A stretch of DNA of 64,000 bases, taken from NCBI RefSeq assembly GCF_019805165.1, contig NZ_RWIJ01000001.1:124001-188000 (forward strand), written 5' to 3'. Shown here piece after piece: positions 33,373 through 47,078 of the stretch (the first letter of the stretch is position 1; every line of letters begins with the position of its first letter). A program made the position numbers and the translations under genes. Under the pieces are notes generated by a model that did not search any database, was not told the DNA's origin, and saw only the letters and a list, made by a program, of their open reading frames with translations. The stretch is from Azospirillum sp. 412522. Lineage in GTDB: Bacteria > Pseudomonadota > Alphaproteobacteria > Azospirillales > Azospirillaceae.

Positions 33373-36300
33373 ATGACCCTTCTGGCACGCCTCTTCATCC
33401 TCGTCCTGCTGGCGGTCCTGCCGGCGATCGGCATCCAGGTCTACAGCGTGCTCGAACAACGGGCGGAGCGCGAGGCCGAGGTGACGCGCCAGGCCGAACG
33501 GCTGTTGCGTCAGGTGGAAAGCGAGCATTCCCGCATCATCGACAGCGCCCGCCTGATCGTCACGGCGGTGACCGAGGCGCCCTTCCTTCGCCAGGGCGAG
33601 ATCGCCAATTGCCAGAGCTACCTGGAGCGGCTGTCCACCCGTTCCGCCGATTACCGCACCTTGTCGATCAGCGACGCCGACGGACGCATCCTGTGCAGCG
33701 CCGACCCGTCGCGCGTCGGCGCGTCTCTGGCCGCGCAACCGCATTTCCGCCGGGCGATGTCGCAGGGGCGCTTCGCCGTCGGCGAATGGACGATCACCAA
33801 CTCCGGTGCCACCGGCGGCGAGCTGCCGGTCGGCGTTCCTTATTCCGACGCCAACGGCCGGCGGGCCGGCGTGGTCGCCCTGTCGCTGGACGTGCCGCGG
33901 CTGTCCGCCGTTTTCGCCGCGCGTCCGATGCCGGAAAACACCGCCCTGACCGTCGCCGACCGCTCCGGCACCATCCTGGTCAAGCTGCCGAACACCCAGG
34001 GCCATGCCGGCGAACGGCTGCCGGACAGCTATCTGGGGCTGCTTTCGGAGCGGGAGGCCGGGGTGGCGGTCCTGCCCGGACTGGACGGCGTGTCGCGCAT
34101 CCTGGCCTATTCCCCGGCGTCCACCGGCATCCGCGACCTGTTCATCAGCGTCGGCGTCGATCGTGGCGCCGCCATGGGGGCGGTGGACCGCGCCACCCGC
34201 GACGGGCTGCTGATGACCCTGTCGGGCTTCCTGGTCGCTGCCGCCGCTGCCTGGATCGGCGGCACCCTGTTCATCCGCCGTCCGGTCGATGCTCTGGTGT
34301 CGGCCGCCCGCGACTGGAGCGAGGGCAAGACCGACACCCGCGTCAAGCTGTCCGACCGCTCGTCGGAGATCGGCCAGCTCGGCCATGCCTTCGACACGAT
34401 GGCCGAGCGGCTGGAAGCGCGGGAAGCGGCGTTGCGCCAGTCCGAAGGCCACATCCGCGCCGTTCTGGACGCGCTGCCGGCCTATGTCGGCGTGCTGACG
34501 CCGGACGGGGCGGTCGCCCAGGTCAACCGCGCCGCCGCCGATGCCGCAGGGCTGCCCGCCGCGCGCATCGTCGGGCGACCCTTCGACGAGATCTGCTGGC
34601 TGTCCTTCGACGATGCCGGGCGCGAGCGGCTGCGGCAGGCGCTGGCGCTGGGGGCGGGCGGGCGGTCCTCCCGCTTCGACGCCGGGCTGCGCGTGTCGGC
34701 CGGGAGGGATGCGGCGCCGCGGGAGATGACGGTCGACGTCAACCTGACGCCGATGGTCGACGCCGACGGTCATGTCACCCACCTGATCGCGACCGGCATC
34801 GACATCACCGAACGCAAGCGCACCGAGGAGGCGCTGCGCGTCGCCGAGGAGCGGGTGCGCACCGGCCTGCGCAATTCCGGCGTGGTCGTGTTCAACCAGG
34901 ACCGCGAGCTGCGCTACACCTGGTCGCATTCGGAATGGCTCGGCTTCACCTCCGACGCGCTGAACGGACGCACCGATGCCGACCTGTTCGACCGGCGCGA
35001 GGATGCCGAAGAGCTGATGGCGCTGAAGCGGCGGGTGATGGACAGCGGCGTCGGCGCGCGGGAGGAGGTGCGCATCCGCCGCAAGGACGAGGACCGCTTC
35101 TTCGACCTGACCGTCGATCCGCTGCACGACCCGTCCGGCCGGGTGGAGGGCGTCACCTGCGCCGCCGTCGAGGTCACCGACCGCAAGAAGGCCGAAGCCG
35201 AGCTGCACCGCGCGCGGGAGGAGGCCGATCAGGCCAACGACGGCAAGTCCAAGTTCCTCGCCGCCGCCAGCCATGACCTGCGCCAGCCGGTGCAGTCGCT
35301 CTATCTCTTCACCGCGGCGCTGAGCGACCGGTTGCAGGGCCATTCGGCCCTGCCGATCCTCGACAACATCCGCCAGGGGCTGGACACGCTGAAGAGCCTG
35401 CTGGACGGACTGCTGGACATGTCGCGGCTGGAATCCGGCAAGATCGTCGCCACGCCGGTCGAGGTGCGGCTGAACCAGCTGCTTGGCCGGCTGGTCGCGG
35501 AATACGGCCCGCGCGCAGCCCAGAAGGGGCTGGAGCTGCGCGCCGTGCCGACCCGCGCCTGGGTCCGCACCGATCCGGCCCATCTGGAGCGCATCCTGCG
35601 CAACCTCGTGGAGAACGCGCTGCGCTACACCACCAGAGGCAAGGTGCTGCTGGGCTGCCGCCGGACGCCGTCGGGCATGCGTGTGGAGGTGTGGGACACC
35701 GGCGCCGGCATCCCCGCCGACCGGCTGGAGGACATCTTCGAGGAGTTCACCCAGCTGGGCGAGCGTAGCGAGCGCGGGCTGGGGCTGGGGCTGGCCATCG
35801 TCAAGCGCCTGTCGCGCCTGCTCGGCCATCCGGTGACGGTGCGCTCGTGGGAAGGCAAGGGTTCCGCCTTCGCGGTGGAACTGCCGCGGGTAATTCTCGG
35901 CCCCTCGCGTCCAGCCAGCGGCACCGCCGCAGCGGCGGCCACTCTGGCGCGCCGCTCGATCGCCAACGATGCCGCCAACGCCGCTGCCAACGACCGGGGG
36001 CGGGCGATCAGCGCCATCGCCAATGCCTTCGGCGGGGGCCGCAATGGGGGTGGCAACGGGAATGGGGATACGAAAACGGTCGTGGCCGCTCCCGCCGTTG
36101 CGGCCCAGGGCGCCGGCTCCGACAAGGGCATGGTGCTGGTGATCGACGACGAGGCGATCATCCTGCTCGGCCTCAAGGCGATCCTGGAGGGCTGGGGCTA
36201 TGACGTGCTGACCGCCAAGTCGGGCGATCAGGCGCTGGAACGGCTGCGCGCCGACGGCCGCTGCCCGCAGATCGTGCTGGCCGACTACCAGCTCCAGCAG

Positions 36301-36492
36301 GGGCGCACCGGTCCGGAGGCGGTGAGCGCTGTCCAGACCATGCTGGGCCAGAGCGTGCCCGGCATCATCCTGACCGGCGACACCAACCCCGAACGCCAGG
36401 AGGAGGCCGAACGCCGCGGCTTCCGCATCATGCACAAGCCGGTCTTCCCCAACGAGCTTCGCCGCATGATGGCGAGCGCCGGAGCGGCGTGA
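33373..36492 (+). CDS. Hybrid histidine kinase: dCache, HAMP, two PAS, HDLRQP kinase core, receiver
   Basis: This 1039-residue sensor kinase has an N-terminal transmembrane helix (about 5-25), an extracytoplasmic dCache region (about 30-280), a second helix near 285 and a HAMP (about 305-355). Two PAS domains follow (about 360-480 and 490-615). The phosphoacceptor is His634 in the SHDLRQPVQSL variant H box, then the ATPase domain (ENALRY N box, GLGLGLAIV). A disordered Ala/Asn/Gly linker precedes a C-terminal receiver domain with Asp971. HDLRQP kinases are a distinct class often found with orphan receivers. It is divergent from the amidoligase gene, with a 365-bp intergenic region showing no clear regulatory motif. 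Confidence 0.87.
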   Translation: MTLLARLFILVLLAVLPAIGIQVYSVLEQRAEREAEVTRQAERLLRQVESEHSRIIDSARLIVTAVTEAPFLRQGEIANCQSYLERLSTRSADYRTLSISDADGRILCSADPSRVGASLAAQPHFRRAMSQGRFAVGEWTITNSGATGGELPVGVPYSDANGRRAGVVALSLDVPRLSAVFAARPMPENTALTVADRSGTILVKLPNTQGHAGERLPDSYLGLLSEREAGVAVLPGLDGVSRILAYSPASTGIRDLFISVGVDRGAAMGAVDRATRDGLLMTLSGFLVAAAAAWIGGTLFIRRPVDALVSAARDWSEGKTDTRVKLSDRSSEIGQLGHAFDTMAERLEAREAALRQSEGHIRAVLDALPAYVGVLTPDGAVAQVNRAAADAAGLPAARIVGRPFDEICWLSFDDAGRERLRQALALGAGGRSSRFDAGLRVSAGRDAAPREMTVDVNLTPMVDADGHVTHLIATGIDITERKRTEEALRVAEERVRTGLRNSGVVVFNQDRELRYTWSHSEWLGFTSDALNGRTDADLFDRREDAEELMALKRRVMDSGVGAREEVRIRRKDEDRFFDLTVDPLHDPSGRVEGVTCAAVEVTDRKKAEAELHRAREEADQANDGKSKFLAAASHDLRQPVQSLYLFTAALSDRLQGHSALPILDNIRQGLDTLKSLLDGLLDMSRLESGKIVATPVEVRLNQLLGRLVAEYGPRAAQKGLELRAVPTRAWVRTDPAHLERILRNLVENALRYTTRGKVLLGCRRTPSGMRVEVWDTGAGIPADRLEDIFEEFTQLGERSERGLGLGLAIVKRLSRLLGHPVTVRSWEGKGSAFAVELPRVILGPSRPASGTAAAAATLARRSIANDAANAAANDRGRAISAIANAFGGGRNGGGNGNGDTKTVVAAPAVAAQGAGSDKGMVLVIDDEAIILLGLKAILEGWGYDVLTAKSGDQALERLRADGRCPQIVLADYQLQQGRTGPEAVSAVQTMLGQSVPGIILTGDTNPERQEEAERRGFRIMHKPVFPNELRRMMASAGAA

Positions 36493-36528
36493 GGCGCTCC
36501 CCGCATCGATCCACTTGCCGCCCAGGAA

Positions 36529-36561
36529 AAAGGGCCGCTTCCCGATGGGAAGCGGCCCTTT
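36529..36561. terminator. Bidirectional rho-independent terminator between kinase and aconitase genes
   Basis: A 15-bp perfect stem AAAGGGCCGCTTCCC pairs with GGGAAGCGGCCCTTT across a GAT loop, with A-rich/T-rich flanks on both sides. It serves the convergent kinase (+) and aconitase (-) genes. Confidence 0.85.
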
Positions 36562-36583
36562 CCTTAACCGAATTCCGGCAACC

Positions 36584-39274
<2,691 letters not shown>

Positions 39275-39636
39275 GGGAAGCCTCCTTGGTTCTTGAATTG
39301 GGGCCTTTGGGTCGGGCGTGCGCCTTGGTCGGCGCTTGGAAGAGTGCTTCGGTTACGGTCCAGGTGATGACGCTCCGCAGGACGATCGGTCAAATGACCT
39401 GATGGATCCCCCAAAAGACTGGGGCGGCCGCAGCGGCGCCCGCACGTCATGCAGGCAAGATGTAGGGCGAGGCCCCGGCAGATCAAACGCATGGCATCAA
39501 GAAAGCGCGAGCATAGGCATGGGTATGGAGGGCGGTGCCGCAACCTCCCTTGCGGGCGGCGGCGGTCCGTTTCCCTCGATCATCCTATGACGTCTCCGGA
39601 GGTTCTTTCTTTACTCATATGAACATTGGGCGTGCA

Positions 39637-40692
39637 TCACGCCGGCTTCATCGCCACGTAGCGGACGAAGCGCAGGCCGCTGCCCAGAACCCGCAGCCGC
39701 GCCCACCACAGCGCCAGTTCCCGCTTCAGCGCCGCCAGCACCGGTGCCGGCGGCGGAGCGGCATTCGTCAGCGTGTCGGCCAGCTTGCGTACGCGGTCGA
39801 TGATGTGGCGGCGGTGAAGCTGGGTCAGATCCTCCGAAATGCGGAGGTCGAGGTTGCGCTGGGTCAGTTCGTCGGCCATGCGGGTAGCGGTCCAGGGAAA
39901 GACATCCATCGGCTCCTCCTCCCGCCAGGCGTTCCAGCTGTCCCAGGAGCCGGGAGTGCCGTCGATCACGTAATCGAACAGCGCGACGCCACCCTTCGGC
40001 TTCACGCAGTCGCCGACGCGGTCGAGGAACAGATCCTTGTCACGCACCCGGTGGAGAACGCGGTCGGCCATCACGAGGTCGAAGCTGCCGGCCTGGTTGA
40101 AATGCTCCGGGTCGTAGTGGGCGACCGGAGCCTTCTTCGACAGGCCGAGCGCCTTCGACCGGTCCATTGCCAGCTTCGCCAGCAGCGGCGATGGCTCCAG
40201 ACCGGTCACCCAGGTGTCGCAGCTCTCCACCAGCGCGCGGGCGGTGCCGCCGAGGCCGGCCGACAGGTCAAGCACGCTCTTGGCCGGGTTCAGCCCGAAG
40301 GAACGGACGGAGTCGACCATCCACGCCGCCTCCTCCGGCCCGGTCATGTCCTGGCCCCACAGAAGCTGCGCGCCCTCGCTGCGCGCCGGCGACCAGACGG
40401 GTTCGCCATGCCGGTCGAGCTGCATCAAGGCCAGCCGGTCCAGTTCGGGATTGCCGGTGGCCGCGGCTAGGTCGGGGACGGCGCCCCCCGCCGGAGCCGG
40501 CGGGAGGGAAGCGGTGCCGACGGCATCCACCGCACCGGGCCGGCGGCGACCGTCCAGGTTACGCAGGGCAGACCGGTTCGGGGCGCGGGGCAGGCGGGAG
40601 AGGTCGTAGCCCTCCCACCAGGCGGCCAGACGGATGCGCCAGTCGGGGTTACGCCACCGCTCCAAATCCTGCGGACTGATCTGCGGAACCAC
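39637..40692 (-). CDS. SAM-dependent methyltransferase of unknown substrate
   Basis: This 351-residue class I methyltransferase has SAM-binding motif I (VLDLSAGLGGTARAL) near residues 140-155 and motif II/III around MADRVLHRVRDKDLFLDRV. The N-terminal 100 residues are helical and contain a WWEGYDLS segment of unknown role. Downstream motifs resemble those of small-molecule methyltransferases (ubiquinone or glycine sarcosine type). It is a stand-alone gene with a 362-bp upstream gap (39275-39636) in which I see only the aconitase ribosome site and no other gene. Confidence 0.75.
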   Translation of the reverse strand: MVPQISPQDLERWRNPDWRIRLAAWWEGYDLSRLPRAPNRSALRNLDGRRRPGAVDAVGTASLPPAPAGGAVPDLAAATGNPELDRLALMQLDRHGEPVWSPARSEGAQLLWGQDMTGPEEAAWMVDSVRSFGLNPAKSVLDLSAGLGGTARALVESCDTWVTGLEPSPLLAKLAMDRSKALGLSKKAPVAHYDPEHFNQAGSFDLVMADRVLHRVRDKDLFLDRVGDCVKPKGGVALFDYVIDGTPGSWDSWNAWREEEPMDVFPWTATRMADELTQRNLDLRISEDLTQLHRRHIIDRVRKLADTLTNAAPPPAPVLAALKRELALWWARLRVLGSGLRFVRYVAMKPA

Positions 40693-40963
40693 GCATCTGC
40701 CCTTTCCAGGTCAATGGGCCAGGTCAATGGGCGGAACACCGGCCTGCCCACTTGGGGCATGACATCGACATCCGGCGTCGCGATTTAGAAGTAGGGGTGG
40801 CCGATTTATCTGTCAAGAAACCATTATTTAACGATTTCGACTTCGTTTTCGCCAATTGTCGGAAAATTTTACCGGCTTTTGTCTGTGTTCCCGTCTGGTG
40901 CGGGCATTGCGGCTGGCGGGCCGCCTCCCTATACTCCGGTCGCAACCGACGGAGGGACTTCGC

Positions 40964-41566
40964 GTGCCGATCGAATCCGGTGATCCCACCGGCAATCCCT
41001 GGACCGTGCTGACCAGCACGATGAAGTACGAGAACGCCTGGATGGAGGTGGTCGAACACAAGGTTCTGACCCCGAAGGGCGCCCCGGGCATCTACGGCGT
41101 CGTCCATCCCCGCAGCCTCGCCACCGGCGTGGTGCCGATCCATGACGACGGCTCGGTGACGCTGGTCGGCCAGTACCGCTTTCCGTTGAAGCAATACAGC
41201 TGGGAAATCCCCGAAGGCGGCGGCCGCAAGGGCGTCGAGCCGCAGGAATCCGCCGCGCGCGAACTGCGCGAGGAGACCGGCCTGACGGCCCGGCGCTGGA
41301 TGCCGCTGATGACGCTGCACCTGTCCAACTGCATCACCGACGAGGTCGCCCACACCTTCGTCGCCTGGGGCCTGGAACAGGGCGAGTCCGCCCCCGACGA
41401 GACCGAGGTTCTGGCGGTGCGCCGCGTGCCCTTCGCCGAAGTGATCGACATGGTTCTGGCCGGCGCCATCACCGACGCGATGGCGGTCGCCAGCTTGCTG
41501 AAGCTGCGGATTCTGGCGGCGGAAGACGCGCTGCCCGAGGATCTCGCCGGCCTTCTCCGCCTTTGA
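40964..41566 (+). CDS. Nudix hydrolase (ADP-sugar diphosphatase type)
   Basis: This 200-residue enzyme has a Nudix-box-like sequence PEGGGRKGVEPQESAARELREETGL near residues 85-110, matching G-x5-E-x7-R-E-x2-E-E-x-G with one extra Gly. The YENAWMEVVEHKV and VHPRSLATGVVPI strands are typical of ADP-ribose pyrophosphatase homologues. The start is a GTG at 40964 with GGAGGG upstream; the frame continues further upstream without a good start. Its stop is just before the exonuclease gene, so they may be co-transcribed. Confidence 0.82.
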   Translation: MPIESGDPTGNPWTVLTSTMKYENAWMEVVEHKVLTPKGAPGIYGVVHPRSLATGVVPIHDDGSVTLVGQYRFPLKQYSWEIPEGGGRKGVEPQESAARELREETGLTARRWMPLMTLHLSNCITDEVAHTFVAWGLEQGESAPDETEVLAVRRVPFAEVIDMVLAGAITDAMAVASLLKLRILAAEDALPEDLAGLLRL

Positions 41567-41604
41567 CCTTGCAGTGGATTAATCTGCCAGTAAATCGGAC
41601 CTCA

Positions 41605-42246
41605 ATGACCGTCATTTCCGGCCACGCCGTCGCCATCGATTTCGAGACCGCCAACGAGACCCGCACCAGCGCCTGCTCCATCGGCGTCGCCTGGATCGAA
41701 AACGGCCGCGTGACAGCGACGGAGGAGCATCTGATCCGCCCGCGCGAGCTGCGTTTCAACTCCTTCAACAGCGCCATCCATGGCATCCGGGAAGAGGACG
41801 TGACCGGCGCCCCCGAATTCCCGGAGGTGTGGGCGGGCTTGCGCGAGCGGGTGCAGGGCCGGCTGATCCTGGCCCACAACGCCGCCTTCGACATCAGCGT
41901 GCTGCGCCATACCCTGAGCGACTATGGGCTGGACTGGCCGGCCTGCGACTATCTCTGCACCGTGGTGATGGCGCGGCGCGCCTGGCCGGCGCTGACCGGG
42001 CACCGGCTGAACCATCTGGCCGACTTCCTGGGCATCGCGCTGGATCACCACCATGCCGGCAGCGATGCCGAGGCCTGCGGCCGCATCGCGCTGGCCGCGG
42101 CGCTGGAGATGGGGTTGCGCGGCTTCGGCGAGATCGAGCGCACCGGCATCAGCCTGGGCCGCATCGCCCCCGGCGGCTATTCGGCCTGCAAGGGCGGGAA
42201 GGGGAGCGGCAGGGCGCAGCCCCGCCGTCCGCGCGCAATGGCATGA
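41605..42246 (+). CDS. DnaQ-family 3'-5' exonuclease (DEDDh type)
   Basis: This 213-residue protein has the exonuclease motifs Exo I (AIDFETA), Exo II (LILAHNAAFDISVL) and Exo III (HHHAGSDAEACG), including the DEDDh His. It resembles the proofreading or Pol III epsilon-like stand-alone exonucleases. The start at 41605 is preferred over an upstream TTG because motif I lies close to the N-terminus in this family. It overlaps in position with the end of the Nudix gene only in other frames. A basic tail ends the protein, which may help bind DNA. Confidence 0.82.
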   Translation: MTVISGHAVAIDFETANETRTSACSIGVAWIENGRVTATEEHLIRPRELRFNSFNSAIHGIREEDVTGAPEFPEVWAGLRERVQGRLILAHNAAFDISVLRHTLSDYGLDWPACDYLCTVVMARRAWPALTGHRLNHLADFLGIALDHHHAGSDAEACGRIALAAALEMGLRGFGEIERTGISLGRIAPGGYSACKGGKGSGRAQPRRPRAMA

Positions 42247-42327
42247 ACGGTAAACGTCAGCCGGTGCTTTCCCGCCGCCGTCCCCTGCGCTAGGCTCCCG
42301 CTCCACCCTATCCAAGGAGCGAACCGC

Positions 42328-42612
42328 ATGCTGTTCATGTTCCATTGCGTCGACAAGGCCGGTGCCGCCGACGTCCGCACCGCCAACCGCGCCGAGCATC
42401 TGGCCTATCTCGAGGCCAACGCCGACCGCCTCTTCGCCGCCGGTCCGCTGCTGTCGGACGACCAGGGCGGCATGGTCGGCAGCCTGCTGATCGTCGAATG
42501 CGCGGATGCCGCCGCGGCACAGGAATTCGCCGCCGGAGACCCCTATGCCAAGGCCGGCCTGTTCGACAGCGTGACGATCCGGCCCTGGCGCCGCGTCTAC
42601 CCCAAGGCTTGA
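42328..42612 (+). CDS. YciI-like protein
   Basis: This 94-residue protein has a YciI-type ferredoxin-like fold with R-x-x-H-L-A-Y-L (NRAEHLAYLEANADRLFAAGPL) and the DPYAKAGLFDSVTIRPW ending. YciI proteins are usually fused to or associated with enzymes; a putative active-site His/Asp pair (H29 in RAEHL, D in GDPY) is present. AAGGAGCG precedes the ATG. The EVE-domain gene follows 17 bp downstream, so they form an operon. Confidence 0.85.
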   Translation: MLFMFHCVDKAGAADVRTANRAEHLAYLEANADRLFAAGPLLSDDQGGMVGSLLIVECADAAAAQEFAAGDPYAKAGLFDSVTIRPWRRVYPKA

Positions 42613-42629
42613 GCGGGAGAGTTCCGGCG

Positions 42630-43049
42630 ATGGCCTATTGGCTGGTGAAGTCCGAGCCCTTCAAATATTCCTGGGACCGCATGGTCGCCGATGGCCGGAC
42701 CCATTGGGATGGGGTGCGCAATTACCAGGCGTCCAACAATCTGAAGGCGATGGAGGTGGGCGACCGCGCCTTCTTCTACCACTCCAACGAGGGGTTGGAG
42801 ATCGTCGGCATCGTCGAGATCGTCCGCACCTATTACCCGGATCCGAGCGACGAGGCCGGCCGCTTCGGCATGGTCGACGTGGCCCCGGTGATGCCGGTGA
42901 AGACCCCCGTCACGCTGAAGCAGATCAAGGCCGATCCGCAGTTGCAGTCGATGGCGCTGGTCCGCCAGTCGCGGCTGTCCGTCTGCCCGGTCAGCGAGGA
43001 CGAATGGGCGCGGGTGTGCGATCTGGCAGGGGTGGGCGTGCCGGCTTGA
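42630..43049 (+). CDS. EVE-domain protein
   Basis: This 139-residue protein is a single EVE domain, recognisable from YWLVKSEPFKYSWDRM, HWDGVRNYQASNNLKAM and GDRAFFYHSNEGLEIVGI. EVE is a PUA-like fold that can bind modified DNA bases such as 5-hydroxymethylcytosine, and small EVE proteins are common in proteobacteria near YciI. No restriction partner is nearby, so a general role in base recognition is the most that can be said. It overlaps no other gene and follows YciI. Confidence 0.9.
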   Translation: MAYWLVKSEPFKYSWDRMVADGRTHWDGVRNYQASNNLKAMEVGDRAFFYHSNEGLEIVGIVEIVRTYYPDPSDEAGRFGMVDVAPVMPVKTPVTLKQIKADPQLQSMALVRQSRLSVCPVSEDEWARVCDLAGVGVPA

Positions 43050-43156
43050 GAAGCTGACTCCTCCTCACCTGACCTCTTCCATTGGGTGCAAGGGGCAGGT
43101 GAGGCAACCCTCATAGTCTTTGGCCGCTATACTTTTTACCTAACTCGGAAAAGCCG

Positions 43157-43381
43157 TTACTCGGCGGCTTCCTGCATGGCCGCGTGGAAGTCGTTGGTCG
43201 CCTGCATCATGCGCCGGGCGATGTCCGCCATGCCGGCGGCGGAGTGGGCATTGAGGGGGCCGCCCAGCATGCGCAGCGTGGCGTCGAGGGCCATCAGGCT
43301 TGTGCGGTCGGCCAGTCCGGCGAGGCGGCTGTCGCGGTCGCCGGTTTCCGGAAGATCGTTCGCGTTGGTGGTGCTGGGCAT
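43157..43381 (-). CDS. Small helical hypothetical protein
   Basis: This 74-residue protein has mostly helical content after a Pro/Asp-rich N-terminus, with the sequence LMALDATLRMLGGPLNAHSAAGMADIARRMMQ. No family is recognised. AAGGA lies 5 bp before the ATG, and codon usage fits the neighbourhood, so it is likely expressed. It stands opposite the acs gene, about 400 bp upstream of that gene's start. Confidence 0.5.
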   Translation of the reverse strand: MPSTTNANDLPETGDRDSRLAGLADRTSLMALDATLRMLGGPLNAHSAAGMADIARRMMQATNDFHAAMQEAAE

Positions 43382-43777
43382 TGCGATCCTTGCCGCCGAT
43401 GATCGTTACCGTAATGCAGCAACTCTATAGCTGCCAGCCGGTTAAGGTCGGGTTAAGCGGAGGGTCGTTCGTTACAGGATGGACATCCGGCATGCTGCGC
43501 CGCAGCGCGGCCGATGGTCGCGGCACTGGCTCACCGCGCTCCGGGCTTGGCCGGCGCCGGATCATAAGTCCCTTGGTATGCTTGGGGAAGAAACAGTTTC
43601 GCGCCGCAAAATCAGCGGCACAATCCTCCTTTGGTCGGGGGGCCTGCGGGGGCCGATCTGCTTGTTCGTCCCGCAACTTGTGTGGATAATGCCGCTCAAT
43701 TCCGGGCGGCGGCCCGCCGCCCTCCAATCATCTTCCGGCCAATACAAGACCGGAAGCACCACGGGGGAATCGCACTC
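43382..43777. other. 396-bp intergenic region upstream of acs
   Basis: No gene is convincing here. It contains the palindrome GAAACAGTTTC at 43590-43600, similar to the half-site arrangement at 13212-13222, but a single instance does not prove common regulation. Otherwise it holds the acs ribosome site (GGGGGA) at its end. Confidence 0.4.
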
Positions 43778-45718
<1,941 letters not shown>

Positions 45719-45733
45719 TCGGGGTTGACGGGA

Positions 45734-45763
45734 AAGGGGCGCTCCGGTCGGAGCGCCTCTTTC
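45734..45763 (+). terminator. Rho-independent terminator after acs
   Basis: GGCGCTCC and GGAGCGCC pair across GGTC, flanked by AAAGGGG and TCTTTCC. It is placed 15 bp after the acs stop codon. Confidence 0.75.
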
Positions 45764-45765
45764 CT

Positions 45766-45820
45766 GCCCGACATGACGAAGGCCCCGGTTCCCCATGCCG
45801 GGGCCTTCGTCATGTCGGGC
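45766..45820. repeat. 23-bp perfect inverted repeat with 9-bp loop
   Basis: Positions 45766-45788 are the exact reverse complement of 45798-45820. The outer part reads GCCCGACATGACGAAGG, and the loop is TTCCCCATG. It sits between convergent acs and the coiled-coil gene ending at 45839. It may be a second terminator for the minus-strand gene or a mobile palindromic element. Confidence 0.85.
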
Positions 45821-45838
45821 GCAAGGCTTCGAGCGGCC

Positions 45839-46333
45839 TCAACGTTCCGGCAGTACCAGCGGGGCGGCGGGGGAGATGGTGAAGGCGGTAGGGGAGGGAT
45901 GGCGTTCGACGATCCGCTTGCGCGCCTCTTGCGCGCTTTCCGCGGCGACGGCGTAGGTGCGGATGCCCGACCAGGGGGCTGTGGCGTCGAGCGCCTCCAC
46001 CGCGACATACCACAGCGGGCCGCTGGAGCGGGCGACGCGATCAACGCAGTGGAACTCCATCGGCGCCAATGCGGTATCGTCGGTCGCCGCCGATTGCAGC
46101 GACTGGATCTCGCCTTCCACCTCCGCCATCTCGCGGTGCAGGGCGGCCAGCGTCTCCTCCGCTTCCACCCGGCGGACAGCGGCGAGCTTGGCGTAGTTGG
46201 CGTAGACGTTCAGACGCTCCTTCAGCGCGGTCAGCTTCTCCGACTGGCGGCGGGCGCGGATACCGAGGATCCGTTCTGCGAGCATGCCGATGCCCAGGCT
46301 GGTGACGGCCCCCAGCACCCAGACGACGTTCAT
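45839..46333 (-). CDS. Membrane-anchored coiled-coil protein, second of a pair
   Basis: This 164-residue protein has an N-terminal transmembrane helix (WVLGAVTSLGIGMLAERIL), a coiled coil rich in Leu/Glu/Arg (about 30-85), and a C-terminal globular part of about 75 residues ending in Pro-rich sequence. Its start overlaps the stop of the upstream gene by ATGA. The same N-TM/coiled-coil/C-domain layout occurs in that upstream protein, so the two are probably paralogous or interacting partners. No known family is recognised. Confidence 0.6.
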   Translation of the reverse strand: MNVVWVLGAVTSLGIGMLAERILGIRARRQSEKLTALKERLNVYANYAKLAAVRRVEAEETLAALHREMAEVEGEIQSLQSAATDDTALAPMEFHCVDRVARSSGPLWYVAVEALDATAPWSGIRTYAVAAESAQEARKRIVERHPSPTAFTISPAAPLVLPER

Positions 46334-46869
46334 GGCGCGACCGCTCCGGCCACGGCCTCTTCCTGCGCATCCTCGCTGGAGACGGTGACGCCGACGCCCT
46401 CGTGGAAGATGTTGCGGGTCAGCATCTGGGCGGCGGCGAAATCTCCGGCCCAGACCTGCGCCTCGTTCCCGAAGCGCCAGATGGCGGGGTGGACCACCGC
46501 CTTGGCGTCAGGGTGGCCGGTGAAGCCGGGAGCAATCGCCAGCCGGAAGACGAAATAACTGCGTCCCGGTTCCGGCCTGCCGATCTCGTGGATGAAGCGG
46601 CGGCCGGCGGCGGCGCGCTTGCCGCCACGGCGGTCGAGGACCAGCTTTTCCGTCGACAGCTCGACCAGCTTGGCCTTCGTCGCCTCGATCTCGGCCTGCA
46701 TCGCCTCCAACTCGTTGGCCTGGGCCTCCAGCGCGTCGCGCTCGGCGATCAGGGTGGCGCCGCAGCGGCGGATCTCCTGGTCGGCCCGCAGAATGAGCGC
46801 GCGGCGGATGCCCAGAAACAGAAAAGTGGCGCCGATGCAGAACAGCGCCAGCAGCATCTCCGACGTCAT
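46330..46869 (-). CDS. Membrane-anchored coiled-coil protein, first of a pair
   Basis: This 179-residue protein starts with a transmembrane helix (MLLALFCIGATFLFLGI), has a coiled coil at about residues 35-75 (LEAQANELEAMQAEIEATKAKLVELS), then a C-terminal domain with strands such as RSYFVFRLAIAP. The longer open frame upstream was not used because this ATG begins directly at the helix. ATGA overlap with the next gene supports a bicistronic unit. No family is recognised. Confidence 0.6.
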   Translation of the reverse strand: MTSEMLLALFCIGATFLFLGIRRALILRADQEIRRCGATLIAERDALEAQANELEAMQAEIEATKAKLVELSTEKLVLDRRGGKRAAAGRRFIHEIGRPEPGRSYFVFRLAIAPGFTGHPDAKAVVHPAIWRFGNEAQVWAGDFAAAQMLTRNIFHEGVGVTVSSEDAQEEAVAGAVAP

Positions 46870-46994
46870 ACGCGTCCGCTCCGCAACCCGGTTGCGCAAC
46901 CCTTCGACGCCGAACCCGCGACGGGCCGGCAGGGCCGGACAGTTGTAGCGCAAACCGTCCAGGCACGCATCACAAGCAAGTGTCTCATAGACTC

Positions 46995-47023
46995 AAAAAA
47001 ACGGCGCCCCGGAGGACGCCGTT
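46995..47023 (-). terminator. Rho-independent terminator after the TRAP binding-protein gene
   Basis: On the minus strand AACGGCG pairs with CGCCGTT and is followed by a run of seven T. It lies about 55 bp beyond the dctP stop codon. Confidence 0.8.
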
Positions 47024-47078
47024 CTTCGTCAGGCAAGCGAACAGCCAACAGGTGAATGGCCGACAAGCGAATAACGGG

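Noticed and set aside
33142..36435. Minus-strand 1097-codon frame
   Set aside because: Shadow of the 33373 kinase; no recognisable domain and biased residues.
39318..39590. Possible 90-codon gene upstream of aconitase
   Set aside because: No ribosome site, no recognisable sequence and atypical composition; it lies in the promoter region of aconitase.
43590..43600. GAAACAGTTTC upstream of acs as part of the MarR regulon
   Set aside because: Its arm spacing (1 bp) differs from the N4 operators and it is about 180 bp from the acs start; a single palindrome of this size can occur by chance.
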